From: Bacillota bacterium
GTDB lineage: Bacteria; Bacillota_A; Clostridia; DSM-8532
Length of the DNA stretch: 7,077 nt
Assembly: GCA_023424865.1 (NCBI GenBank)
Contig: JAFADM010000176.1
Location: forward strand, 1 to 7,077
Direction: 5' to 3'
The position numbers were made by a program, and so were the translations under genes. Shown in pieces: positions 1-6,927 of the stretch (position 1 is its first letter; the number at the start of each line of letters is the position of its first letter). The notes under the pieces were generated by a model, which was given only the letters and a program-made list of their open reading frames with translations, made no database searches and had not been told where the DNA came from.

Positions 1-1079
1 TGTATCAGGTACTTATTGTGGACGACGAAGAAATCATACGCAAGGGTCTGGTTCATTATTTCGACTGGAACGCCATCGGATTTGAAGTGGCCGGACAATT
101 TGAGGATGGGTCGGATGCCATCCGCTATCTTGAGGAGCACCCGGCTGACGCTATTCTTACGGACGTAAAAATGTACGAGGTGTCCGGGATTGAGCTTGCC
201 CGCTATGTGTGGGAGCATTGTCCTCAAACCAAGGTAGCCGTATTAAGCGGCTACAGGCAATTTGAGTATGCTCAGGAGGCTATGAAATACGGCGTCCGCG
301 ATTATGTCTTAAAGCCTGTGGATGTGGAAGAAATCCGAAGAGTGTTTATAAAAATCCGGTACGCACTGGACAGTGAGTGTGAAAAAACCGGCTCTGCTTT
401 CCAAAGAGCATTTTCTCAGCTTAACGGGAAGAATTACAAGGAAATTCTGGTCTTGAGCGGAAATCTGGTAGCCGCAGTGTCCGCCGGTCATTCGGAAGAG
501 GTGTATGACTGCCATGAAAAATGGTTTGCACTGGTGGAAAAAGCACCGGCTGACTTGACTTATTTTGCGGTATACAGGCTTTTTGAGGAGCTTTATATCC
601 GTTTTGCCGGAATGGGCGTCAATCTTTCCGACTCACTTGAAAAGGAGCTTGTATTGAAGCGTCTGGAGGGTGCCTCCCTACAGGATTTATTTCTTCTTAC
701 CGGAAATCTGCTCCTTGAATTTACCGATTACCTGGAAGACAAAAAGGGCCGTCATGAGGAAAGCACCATTCTAAGGGCTAAAAAATACATAGAAACCCAT
801 CTTGCTGAAAATTTCTCTATTGAAGATGTGGCTCGAAGCGTCTTTTTGAACCGAAGCTATTTTTCCAGAGAATTCAAACAAGCCACAGGTGAAAATGTCA
901 TCGATTATGTTATAAAATGCCGTATGGACCGGGCTGTGGAGCTGCTTTTGGAGAGTCGGCATTCTACAGCTGAAATCAGCGCGCTGTGCGGGTATACGGA
1001 CTTAAAATATTTCCAGCGTTCCTTTAAAAAGCACACCGGCTATACGGTCAGAGAGTATCAGAGCCTGCTTTCCCTTTAA
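1..1079 (+). CDS. AraC-type response regulator, YesN family (start codon cut by one base)
   Basis: This is a cytoplasmic transcription factor of a two-component system, expected to be phosphorylated by the kinase encoded next to it and to activate sugar-transport genes. The window opens with TG, then codons for YQVLIVDDEE, so the true ATG almost certainly starts one base before the window; the first in-window start-like codon (GTG at 18) lies inside the first receiver strand and is not the start. The full protein would be 359 residues. Receiver domain, about 1-120: acidic pair D8-D9, phospho-acceptor D55 in LTDVKM, S83 in LSGY and K105 in LKPV. A helical linker of about 130 residues follows. 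The AraC double helix-turn-helix domain fills about 255-359, with typical IEDVARSVFLNRSYFSREFK and ISALCGYTDLKYFQRSFKK segments. The usual proline after M58 is Y59. The stop lies 62 bases before the kinase gene, so the two are probably cotranscribed. Family assignment is firm; the exact target promoter is inferred. Confidence 0.95.
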   Translation, partial: YQVLIVDDEEIIRKGLVHYFDWNAIGFEVAGQFEDGSDAIRYLEEHPADAILTDVKMYEVSGIELARYVWEHCPQTKVAVLSGYRQFEYAQEAMKYGVRDYVLKPVDVEEIRRVFIKIRYALDSECEKTGSAFQRAFSQLNGKNYKEILVLSGNLVAAVSAGHSEEVYDCHEKWFALVEKAPADLTYFAVYRLFEELYIRFAGMGVNLSDSLEKELVLKRLEGASLQDLFLLTGNLLLEFTDYLEDKKGRHEESTILRAKKYIETHLAENFSIEDVARSVFLNRSYFSREFKQATGENVIDYVIKCRMDRAVELLLESRHSTAEISALCGYTDLKYFQRSFKKHTGYTVREYQSLLSL

Positions 1080-1141
1080 AGAAAAGCGGCATGAACGGTG
1101 AAAAGCATATTCCCTGCTGCCGATGAAAAGGAGGATAACCT

Positions 1142-2971
1142 ATGCACCCAGGCCGCGCCATCTTGATGCGAAGACGGATGAAAAGACAATCAAAGCGTTT
1201 ATGGAGCTATCTGAAGGATTACAAGTTCAACAGCCTGTTAATCCGAAACTTTATCCTTATTGCTGTGCTTGCCTCCCTTCCCGTTTATCTTCTCAGCCTT
1301 TTTTACAACGACCATTCCCGGAAAATCATACAGACCGAAATAAGTCAGGCCAACCTGAACTCCCTTTACCGCAGTGCGGATATGGTGGAAACTCTGATGA
1401 AGGACATGCAGGGCTTTACCTATAACCTGTCCGTTAATCAGAATACCGTAATGTTCGGTTACTGGGACAGAGACGAGCTCATCGGAAGCGAGCTTATATC
1501 CGATCTTCTCAAGGATCTTAAATTCTATAAACTAATGTTTGAATACATTGACTCTATTTACCTTTATTCCGAAAAAACCGGTCTGGTTATTTATAATGAT
1601 AACCTCACCGACAAGTATAATATGCCGGATAAAACCTGGCTCAGCATCTACGAGGCTATGGGTGACAACAGCTTTATCATGGAATCCAGGCGAAAAAACG
1701 ATTTTTATCCTTATTATATCAGCTTCATCTACCCCATCCGCTTCGCCAAGGAAACCAGCGGTTCTGTTGTGGTAAACATTAATATTGAAAAATTGGGACA
1801 GCTCATTGGCAGCAATAAAAACGTCTCTCAGGATCTCTTTATTGTGGATGAAGACATGCGGCTTTACTACAGCAGCGATTATGCCCTCATAGGCAGTCAG
1901 GACTATGCACCGGATTATTTAAGCTTTGTGAAAGACCGAAACGGTGATTTTTCCGGCACCTTTACAATAAATGAGCAGGAAACCATTGTCTCCAGAGTGG
2001 AATCCGAGCGGTATTCCCTGAGTTATATTCTGTTAAGCCCCGTAGGACTCTATGAAGACCGACTAAACACCTTCCAGGCCTTTATGAACAGAATTACCCT
2101 TCTTACCCTTCTTATTAGTCTTGCGGTTTCTTATTTTCTGACGCTGAAATCCTTTCAGCCTGTGCGCCGAATTATTGAAGCCGTGGAAAACCCCTCCCCT
2201 CTGGACAAAAGCTATCTTCCCCAGCATCATCAAAGCAATGAAGTACTTTATGTCACCGAACTGGTGCGAAAAAACCATGAGCAGAACAGCCGCCTTAAGC
2301 TGGAGTTGGAGGAGCGTATGGACAAGCTCAACAACGCCCAGCTCTTTGCTCTTCAAAACCAGATAGACCCTCATTTCCTTTACAACACCCTGGATACAAT
2401 CAACTGGATGGCCATTGAAAAGGACGGAACCGGCAATCCTGTTTCGGTTATGATTTCTTCTCTTGCCCAGCTCCTTCGAATCAGCCTCAAGCGCACCAGC
2501 TACCTGGTCACCGTAGGCGAGGAAATGGAGCATGCCAAGCTTTATCTGAAAATTCTGGAGCTTAGGTATAAGGATAAGCTTCAGGTGTACTGGGAGATCA
2601 GCGAAGAAATAGTGAACTTCAAAATTGTTAAATTCTCCATCCAGCCCCTTGTGGAAAACGCCCTTAACCACGGCCTTCGAACCAAGCGCTTTGAAGGGCA
2701 CATTCATATTAAAGGAACCCTTATTGACAACACCGTGGTTATCTCCGTAGAAGACAACGGCATCGGCATGAACGACATTCAGCGCATGGAATTCAACAGG
2801 CATCTTAAAACCGATTACCAGTTTGATGACCGCCATGTAGGCATTCGTAATGTCAATCAGCGCATTAAGCTGCTTTTTGGTGAAAAATACGGGGTGGTGC
2901 TGGCGCCTCAGAGCAGCGATGGGGGCCTTGTAGTTACTGTTGTCTTTCCCCGTTTTACAGAAGAAAGCTGA
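1142..2971 (+). CDS. Membrane sensor histidine kinase, YesM type (HisKA_7TM-independent, His_kinase/HATPase_c)
   Basis: This is a membrane sensor kinase that autophosphorylates on histidine and passes the phosphate to the adjacent regulator. The ATG at 1142 has an AAGGAGG site at 1128-1134 with 7 bases between. It encodes 609 residues, normal for the family. A basic N-terminus precedes membrane segment 1 (about 36-55). An extracellular sensor region follows (about 57-313, probably a Cache-like fold, judged only by size and position), then membrane segment 2 (about 318-336) and a HAMP-like linker. The His_kinase domain has H411 in QIDPHFLYNTLD, where many relatives have INPHFL. The ATPase domain has an N box VENALNH (504-510), a G1 box D538-N-G-I-G and a G2 box around G567-I-R-N, so the catalytic residues look intact. 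It sits between the regulator and the transporter genes, as in many sugar-uptake loci of Firmicutes. The sensed ligand cannot be read from the sequence; it may be the sugar or the loaded binding protein. Confidence 0.95.
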   Translation: MHPGRAILMRRRMKRQSKRLWSYLKDYKFNSLLIRNFILIAVLASLPVYLLSLFYNDHSRKIIQTEISQANLNSLYRSADMVETLMKDMQGFTYNLSVNQNTVMFGYWDRDELIGSELISDLLKDLKFYKLMFEYIDSIYLYSEKTGLVIYNDNLTDKYNMPDKTWLSIYEAMGDNSFIMESRRKNDFYPYYISFIYPIRFAKETSGSVVVNINIEKLGQLIGSNKNVSQDLFIVDEDMRLYYSSDYALIGSQDYAPDYLSFVKDRNGDFSGTFTINEQETIVSRVESERYSLSYILLSPVGLYEDRLNTFQAFMNRITLLTLLISLAVSYFLTLKSFQPVRRIIEAVENPSPLDKSYLPQHHQSNEVLYVTELVRKNHEQNSRLKLELEERMDKLNNAQLFALQNQIDPHFLYNTLDTINWMAIEKDGTGNPVSVMISSLAQLLRISLKRTSYLVTVGEEMEHAKLYLKILELRYKDKLQVYWEISEEIVNFKIVKFSIQPLVENALNHGLRTKRFEGHIHIKGTLIDNTVVISVEDNGIGMNDIQRMEFNRHLKTDYQFDDRHVGIRNVNQRIKLLFGEKYGVVLAPQSSDGGLVVTVVFPRFTEES

Positions 2972-3001
2972 AAGTCACAAATTTACTCCGAAGGGCAAAA
3001 G

Positions 3002-3027
3002 ATTACCGTTTCTTCCTTTACGGTGAT
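3002..3027 (+). promoter_or_regulatory. Inverted repeat upstream of the permease genes (possible operator or leader hairpin)
   Basis: ATTACCGT (3002-3009) and ACGGTGAT (3020-3027) form an 8-bp stem with one T-G wobble around a 10-base pyrimidine loop. It lies between the kinase stop (2971) and the first permease start (3087). Only TTTG follows the stem, so it is not a convincing terminator. It could be a binding site for the regulator or an RNA structure that lowers or protects downstream mRNA. A second, mutually exclusive pairing exists: CCGAAGG (2988-2994) with CCTT-TA-CGG (3015-3023). Function is inferred only. Confidence 0.35.
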
Positions 3028-3045
3028 TTGCTAGTATTTTAATAT
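3017..3045 (+). promoter_or_regulatory. Weak candidate promoter for the transporter genes
   Basis: TTTACG (3017-3022) and TAATAT (3040-3045) are separated by 17 bases and each match the vegetative -35 and -10 consensus at four of six positions. They lie about 40-70 bases before the permease start, in an AT-rich stretch, so the transporter could be transcribed separately from the two-component genes. Such matches are common by chance, and read-through from the kinase gene is an equally good explanation. Confidence 0.2.
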
Positions 3046-3086
3046 CCCAAGAAAACATGGCAAGCGAGAGAAAAGGAAGGGTATTC

Positions 3087-4058
3087 ATGAATTCATCATT
3101 GTCTCCCTCTGTTAGAAACACAGCCAAGACCTCTGCAAAAGCCTCCGCACCAAAAGCCCTTCGGATATTTAAAAAGAATTGGGAGCTTCTGCTTCTTTGT
3201 ATCCCGGCTTTGGCTGCCTATATCCTTTTTGCATACATTCCCATGGGCGGATTGGTTATGGCATTTAAAAATTTCCGTTATGATATGGGGATTTTCGGAA
3301 GCCCCTGGATAGGCACCAAAAATTTTGATTTTCTTTTAAAATCCGTGGATCTCTGGCGTATCGTCCGCAACACACTAAGCTACAGCGCCGTGTTTATAGT
3401 TGTAAACCTTATCACACATGTTGGCGTCGCGCTTCTTTTATTTGAGCTTAACAGCCGTAAATTTCTGAAGGTCACCCAGACCATTATGACTCTGCCCAAT
3501 TTTCTTTCCTGGGTTATCGTGGGTTATATTACATACGCTATATTCAATCCCTCCCTGGGCGTGCTCAACCAGATGCTGGCCCTTTTTAATCAAAATCCTG
3601 TGGATGTCTACTCCAATCTCAGTTATTGGCCCTTTATCATCGTTATCGTTAATATATGGAAAGGCGTTGGCATGGGCTGTATCATCTACTACGCCGCCCT
3701 CATGGGTGTTGATCCGGCTCTCTATGAGGCCGCCACCATTGACGGCGCCAACCGTTGGCAGCAAACCCGTTATGTTTCCCTGCCGTCACTTGTTCCGGTT
3801 ATGACCATTCTCACCATACTGGCTGTGGGTAATATGTTCCGCGGCGATTTCGGTCTGTTTTATCAAATCCCCCGCAACGTAGGAGTACTCTATGAGGTTA
3901 CGGATATCATCGACACCTATGTGTTCCGGGGACTTCAAAACGGTAATTTCGGCATGACCTCGGCGGTAGGGCTGGTCCAGTCGGTAGTGGGGCTGGTGCT
4001 GGTAACCCTGGCCAATCTTGCGGTTCGCAAAATCTCCCCGGAAAACAGCATGTTTTAA
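3087..4058 (+). CDS. ABC sugar transporter permease, LplB/YteP type (CUT1 family, first subunit)
   Basis: This is an integral membrane subunit of an ABC importer that forms the translocation path with the next gene product and takes ligand from the lipoprotein. I chose the ATG at 3087 because AAGGAAGG (about 3073-3080) precedes it by 6 bases; the earlier in-frame ATG at 3057 has no good ribosome site and would add only ten polar residues. It gives 323 residues. After a basic N-terminus, hydrophobic segments lie near 32-56, 97-119, 132-153, 180-203, 233-250 and 290-313, giving the usual six. The ATPase-contacting EAA loop reads EAATIDGA at 214-221, with the conserved D219-G220. The segment GDFGLFYQIPRNVG and the later GMTSAVGL are typical of the LplB/YteP group. 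It ends 16 bases before the second permease. Relatives carry oligosaccharides, but the substrate here is unknown. Confidence 0.95.
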   Translation: MNSSLSPSVRNTAKTSAKASAPKALRIFKKNWELLLLCIPALAAYILFAYIPMGGLVMAFKNFRYDMGIFGSPWIGTKNFDFLLKSVDLWRIVRNTLSYSAVFIVVNLITHVGVALLLFELNSRKFLKVTQTIMTLPNFLSWVIVGYITYAIFNPSLGVLNQMLALFNQNPVDVYSNLSYWPFIIVIVNIWKGVGMGCIIYYAALMGVDPALYEAATIDGANRWQQTRYVSLPSLVPVMTILTILAVGNMFRGDFGLFYQIPRNVGVLYEVTDIIDTYVFRGLQNGNFGMTSAVGLVQSVVGLVLVTLANLAVRKISPENSMF

Positions 4059-4060
4059 TG

Positions 4061-4077
4061 AAAGGATGATTGCCTTG
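4061..4077 (+). promoter_or_regulatory. Ribosome binding site deciding a TTG start for the second permease
   Basis: AAAGGA at 4061-4066 lies 8 bases before TTG at 4075-4077, the normal distance. The in-frame ATG at 4066 overlaps this ribosome site and has no spacing from it, so it is a poor start. The frame also opens upstream at TTG 4018 inside the first permease gene, without a ribosome site. Confidence 0.65.
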
Positions 4078-4980
4078 GTTCGAAACACAAAGTTTAAAGA
4101 CTTCTACAAGCTTTGGATTTATCTGTTCTTCTTTCTGGCCTGCCTGGCCTTTATTCTGCCCATGATCCTGGTGGTTTCGGTTTCTTTTTCTAGCGAGCGG
4201 GCCATTGTCGGTGCCAACGCGGGCTACAGCCTCTTTCCCAGGGAGATTTCCCTGGAGGCCTACAGAATGGCCTTTGCCAACCCTGAAACCGTCATTAACG
4301 CTTATATGGTGACAGCCGGCCAGTCCTTTTTGGGAACGCTTCTTTCCTGCGTGGTCATGGGTATGGTGGCTTATCCTCTCTCCAGAAGCCAGTTTGCTTA
4401 TAAGGGCGTTATCACCTTTATTATATTTTTCACTATGCTGTTTGGAGGCGGCCTCATTCCCACCTACATCATCTACACCCAGTGGTACAAATTAGGCGAT
4501 AGTTTTTGGGTATACATCCTTCCCGGTCTTGCGGGAGGCGCGTGGAATACGCTCATTGTAAGGACCTTTTTTAAAAGCCTGCCGGAAGCGCTTTTTGAAT
4601 CGGCTAAAATCGACGGCGCCGGAGAGCTGCGCATTTTCTTCAAAATCGCCGTTCCCCTTTCCAAGCCGGTTTTTGCTACAGTAGGTTTTATGATGCTGGT
4701 CACCAGGTGGAACGACTGGAACACCTCCCTTGTTTATATACGCAGCCAAAACCTTTATACCCTTCAGTACCTGCTTCAGCGCATATTAAACGAAGCCCAG
4801 TTTCTCAATGCCCTTATGACCAACCCTATACCCGGAATCGACACCTCCCAGTTCCAGCTTCCTGCCGAAACGCTGCGTTATGCGATCTGCGTTATAGCGG
4901 CAGGGCCTATGATTGTGATTTTCCCCTTCTTCCAGAAATATTTCAGCAAGGGAATGACTGTCGGTGCCGTTAAAGGCTGA
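4075..4980 (+). CDS. ABC sugar transporter permease, YtcP/LplC type (CUT1 family, second subunit)
   Basis: This is the second membrane subunit of the importer, pairing with the preceding LplB-type subunit. From the TTG at 4075 it has 301 residues, a usual length for this group; the ATG at 4066 would add three residues. Hydrophobic segments lie near 11-36, 78-101, 110-135, 143-162, 193-210 and 268-286. The EAA loop reads LPEALFESAKIDGAGE (about 169-184), with D180-G181 conserved, and contacts the ATPase. The C-terminus FFQKYFSKGMTVGAVKG is the hallmark ending of this permease family. The gene starts only 16 bases after the first permease stop, so translation is probably coupled. No ATPase gene follows, which is normal for these loci because they use a shared MsmX-type ATPase encoded elsewhere. 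The family is certain; the substrate is unknown. Confidence 0.95.
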   Translation: MVRNTKFKDFYKLWIYLFFFLACLAFILPMILVVSVSFSSERAIVGANAGYSLFPREISLEAYRMAFANPETVINAYMVTAGQSFLGTLLSCVVMGMVAYPLSRSQFAYKGVITFIIFFTMLFGGGLIPTYIIYTQWYKLGDSFWVYILPGLAGGAWNTLIVRTFFKSLPEALFESAKIDGAGELRIFFKIAVPLSKPVFATVGFMMLVTRWNDWNTSLVYIRSQNLYTLQYLLQRILNEAQFLNALMTNPIPGIDTSQFQLPAETLRYAICVIAAGPMIVIFPFFQKYFSKGMTVGAVKG

Positions 4981-5002
4981 TTTAAGCTGTCTTCGGCAGT
5001 GG

Positions 5003-5041
5003 GCCGGAACTTTTGTCCATTAAAAAAATCATGTTTCCGGC
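5003..5041 (+). promoter_or_regulatory. Intergenic hairpin between second permease and lipoprotein gene
   Basis: GCCGGAA (5003-5009) pairs perfectly with TTCCGGC (5035-5041), and inside the loop TTTT (5011-5014) can pair with part of the A run at 5022-5028. There is no U tract after the outer stem, so it does not look like a terminator. Hairpins placed before binding-protein genes can stabilise the downstream message and let the binding protein be made in excess over the permeases; that role is inferred here. Confidence 0.4.
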
Positions 5042-5079
5042 ATACGCCGTTTGAATTAAATGAATTAAGGAGGATTACT

Positions 5080-6714
5080 ATGAAAAAAGGCTACTCGCTA
5101 TCGGCTCTCGCTTTGTCCGTGTTTCTGGCTGTCGGTGCCTTAAGCGGCTGCGGCCAGACCGGAACACCCTCAGGCTCAAGCTCAAGCCCTAGTCCTTCGG
5201 GAGGAGGGCAAGCAGCTACCGCCACCCCCGATACGCTTGAACCCGTCACCCTGAATTATTGGATTTACAATCCGGCCAAGCAGAAGGATTCGGACAAGGT
5301 ATGGGCCGAATTCAACAAGGAGATCCAGAAGAACCTTCCCAATACCACTGTGGAATTTACGGTGATAACCCACAGCGAATATGCTGAAAAATGGGCTAAA
5401 GCCATGGCGGCACAAGAAAGCATCGATATTGCCTGGCTGGGCTGGATACTCACCATTGCCGACGAGGTAAACAAGGGTTCCCTCATGGCTCTGGATGATC
5501 TTTTGGATACCTATGGCACTGGTATTAAGGATAGCCTGGGTGAAACCATCATCGACATCCACCGGCAGCAGGACGGAAAAATTTATCAAATTCCTGCATG
5601 GCAGGGTATGGTAGGCAATCGCTCCTCCTTCCGCTTTCCAAAGGAAATCATTGATAATACCGTGGGAGTAAGCTACATCCAGGAGCTTCAGGATATCTGC
5701 TACGCCAACTACCGCATTCCCACCGCTGAAGCCAAATCCAAGGTTTATGACAAGATAGAGGAATACCTGGCAGCCATTAAAGATGCCGGCATGCTGGAAA
5801 AGGGCTATCCGCCCAGCGTTATTGACAACTGGTACCTACCCAAGGGAATCACAAAGATATCCAATTTTTCCTATGTCGCCTATGACGACGCTACCTTTAC
5901 TGTGAAATCCTATTATGAGTCGGATCTTATGAAGATGCATTACGGTTATATGGCTGACTGGTTCCAGAAGGGCTACATACGCTCCGACGCTGCCAGCCTT
6001 GAAAAACTGGCTGTTACATGGTCGACAGATAAAACATGGAAAAACGGTTATATTCTAGATGCCCATAATGGCTTTACCGATGATGTTGCCAAGACCGAAA
6101 GCGTCCGCATGGGCTTCGATCTCTATACTGCCTTCACCAACCCGGATTGCGAATATGTTCTCGGAACAGCAACCGGTACGGGTATTCCTAAAACCTCCAA
6201 AAACCCTGAACGGGCTATGATGCTTATGGATCTTCTGGTACGTGATGAAGGTGCCAAAGCTTATCAGACTTATGTTTATGGCCTGGAGGGCGAGCATTGG
6301 ACGGATAATGGAGATGGAACCGTCACCACACTGGGCGGAAGCGGTCAGGCTACGGCTGACTGGCCTTACGGAGGCCTCAAATGGGTTTTGGGCACCTGCC
6401 TCAATTCACTGGTTACACAAGGTGATACCGCAGGCTACTATGAAGAGCTAAAGGAGCAGGAAGCTTCAGCTTATGTTCCTCCCCTTCTGGCTTTTAAGTT
6501 TGACAACAGCAATGTGCAGACCGAGCAGGCTCAGCTGCAGGCAGTTGAGAAGGAATACGAGGATATGCTGAAAAGAGGCTATCTGGGAAACAACTGGGAA
6601 ACCAAATACAACGAGTTTGTAGCCAAGCTGAAGGCTGCGGGACTGGAAACCTTCATGGCTGAAGTACAGCGGCAGGTAACCGATTTCGTACAGAAAAACA
6701 ACAGCGAATGGTAA
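5080..6714 (+). CDS. Extracellular solute-binding lipoprotein, LplA/YtcQ type (with DUF3502-like C-terminus)
   Basis: This is the membrane-anchored receptor that binds the transported ligand, probably an oligosaccharide, and presents it to the two permeases. The ATG at 5080 has a perfect AAGGAGG (5067-5073) with 6 bases between; an upstream in-frame GTG at 4999 has no such support and would bury the signal peptide. It encodes 544 residues, typical of this large binding-protein group. The signal peptide runs MKK then a hydrophobic core to the lipobox L21-S22-G23-C24, so C24 should be lipidated. A Ser/Gly/Pro/Thr-rich linker (about 25-52) precedes the mature domain, which opens with VTLNYWIYNP. 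The C-terminal part from about 465 (YVPPLLAFKFD, then EYEDMLKRGYLG, KLKAAGLETFMAEVQRQ) matches my memory of the DUF3502 domain of YtcQ/LplA relatives. No break or frameshift is seen. The ligand cannot be named from the sequence. Confidence 0.95.
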   Translation: MKKGYSLSALALSVFLAVGALSGCGQTGTPSGSSSSPSPSGGGQAATATPDTLEPVTLNYWIYNPAKQKDSDKVWAEFNKEIQKNLPNTTVEFTVITHSEYAEKWAKAMAAQESIDIAWLGWILTIADEVNKGSLMALDDLLDTYGTGIKDSLGETIIDIHRQQDGKIYQIPAWQGMVGNRSSFRFPKEIIDNTVGVSYIQELQDICYANYRIPTAEAKSKVYDKIEEYLAAIKDAGMLEKGYPPSVIDNWYLPKGITKISNFSYVAYDDATFTVKSYYESDLMKMHYGYMADWFQKGYIRSDAASLEKLAVTWSTDKTWKNGYILDAHNGFTDDVAKTESVRMGFDLYTAFTNPDCEYVLGTATGTGIPKTSKNPERAMMLMDLLVRDEGAKAYQTYVYGLEGEHWTDNGDGTVTTLGGSGQATADWPYGGLKWVLGTCLNSLVTQGDTAGYYEELKEQEASAYVPPLLAFKFDNSNVQTEQAQLQAVEKEYEDMLKRGYLGNNWETKYNEFVAKLKAAGLETFMAEVQRQVTDFVQKNNSEW

Positions 6715-6730
6715 CTGTTATAATCCAATA

Positions 6731-6770
6731 GAAGGCTAACGCCTCCTAACCGGATAGGTGGAGGGCCTTC
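6731..6770 (+). other. Imperfect hairpin just after the lipoprotein gene
   Basis: GAAGGC (6731-6736) pairs with GCCTTC (6765-6770), and CCTCC (6742-6746) pairs with the adjoining GGAGG (6760-6764), leaving a 5-base bulge on the left side. A smaller local stem, AGGC with GCCT (6733-6744), competes. It is followed by C residues rather than T residues, so it is not a standard terminator; it may protect the 3' end of the transcript. Confidence 0.4.
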
Positions 6771-6808
6771 ACCCCCCAGTTCCTTGTCCCTACGGGCATA
6801 CCTATGTG

Positions 6809-6834
6809 AAAAGCCGACTTTACAGTCGGCTTTT
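6809..6834 (+). terminator. Rho-independent terminator, symmetric and probably bidirectional
   Basis: AAAAGCCGACT (6809-6819) and AGTCGGCTTTT (6824-6834) are perfect reverse complements, giving an 11-bp stem with a TTAC loop. The GC-rich core is flanked by four A on the left and four T on the right, so it can end transcription from either strand. It lies between the lipoprotein gene on the + strand and the ferritin-like gene on the minus strand, which converge on it. The T tract is short. Confidence 0.85.
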
Positions 6835-6927
6835 CCTGTTATATGCTTCTTTTTCAGTTCCCTTTATCGTCTTTTTTTCCGATTTAGCCCCCCGAGTCAA
6901 TCTATAATCGGGTGTTTGAACAGTCAT

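Noticed and set aside
1087..1122. Inverted repeat CGGCA/TGCCG between the regulator and kinase genes
   Set aside because: Only five pairs around a 26-base loop, with no T tract; too weak to call a terminator or operator.
2063..2836. A 257-codon open frame on the minus strand inside the kinase gene
   Set aside because: It lies wholly opposite the conserved catalytic region of the kinase, shows no recognisable domain, and is best explained as an antisense shadow of the coding strand.
3057..3086. Upstream ATG at 3057 as the start of the first permease
   Set aside because: No ribosome site precedes it, while the ATG at 3087 has AAGGAAGG at proper spacing and gives a normal N-terminus.
2972..3086. 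Catabolite repression (cre) site, looked for before the transporter genes
   Set aside because: I found no good match to the CcpA consensus by eye in this gap or in the spacer before the lipoprotein gene.
4473..4749. Two overlapping minus-strand open frames inside the second permease gene
   Set aside because: Both are opposite the conserved EAA-loop region of a clear permease and show no ribosome site or family resemblance.
4999..5079. GTG at 4999 as the start of the lipoprotein gene
   Set aside because: It would put 27 extra residues before a clear lipoprotein signal peptide, and the ATG at 5080 has a perfect ribosome site.
6891..6912. CCCGA/TCGGG inverted repeat as a terminator for the minus-strand gene
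   Set aside because: On the minus strand the stem is followed by an A-rich rather than T-rich run, so it lacks terminator form; the 6809-6834 hairpin fits better.
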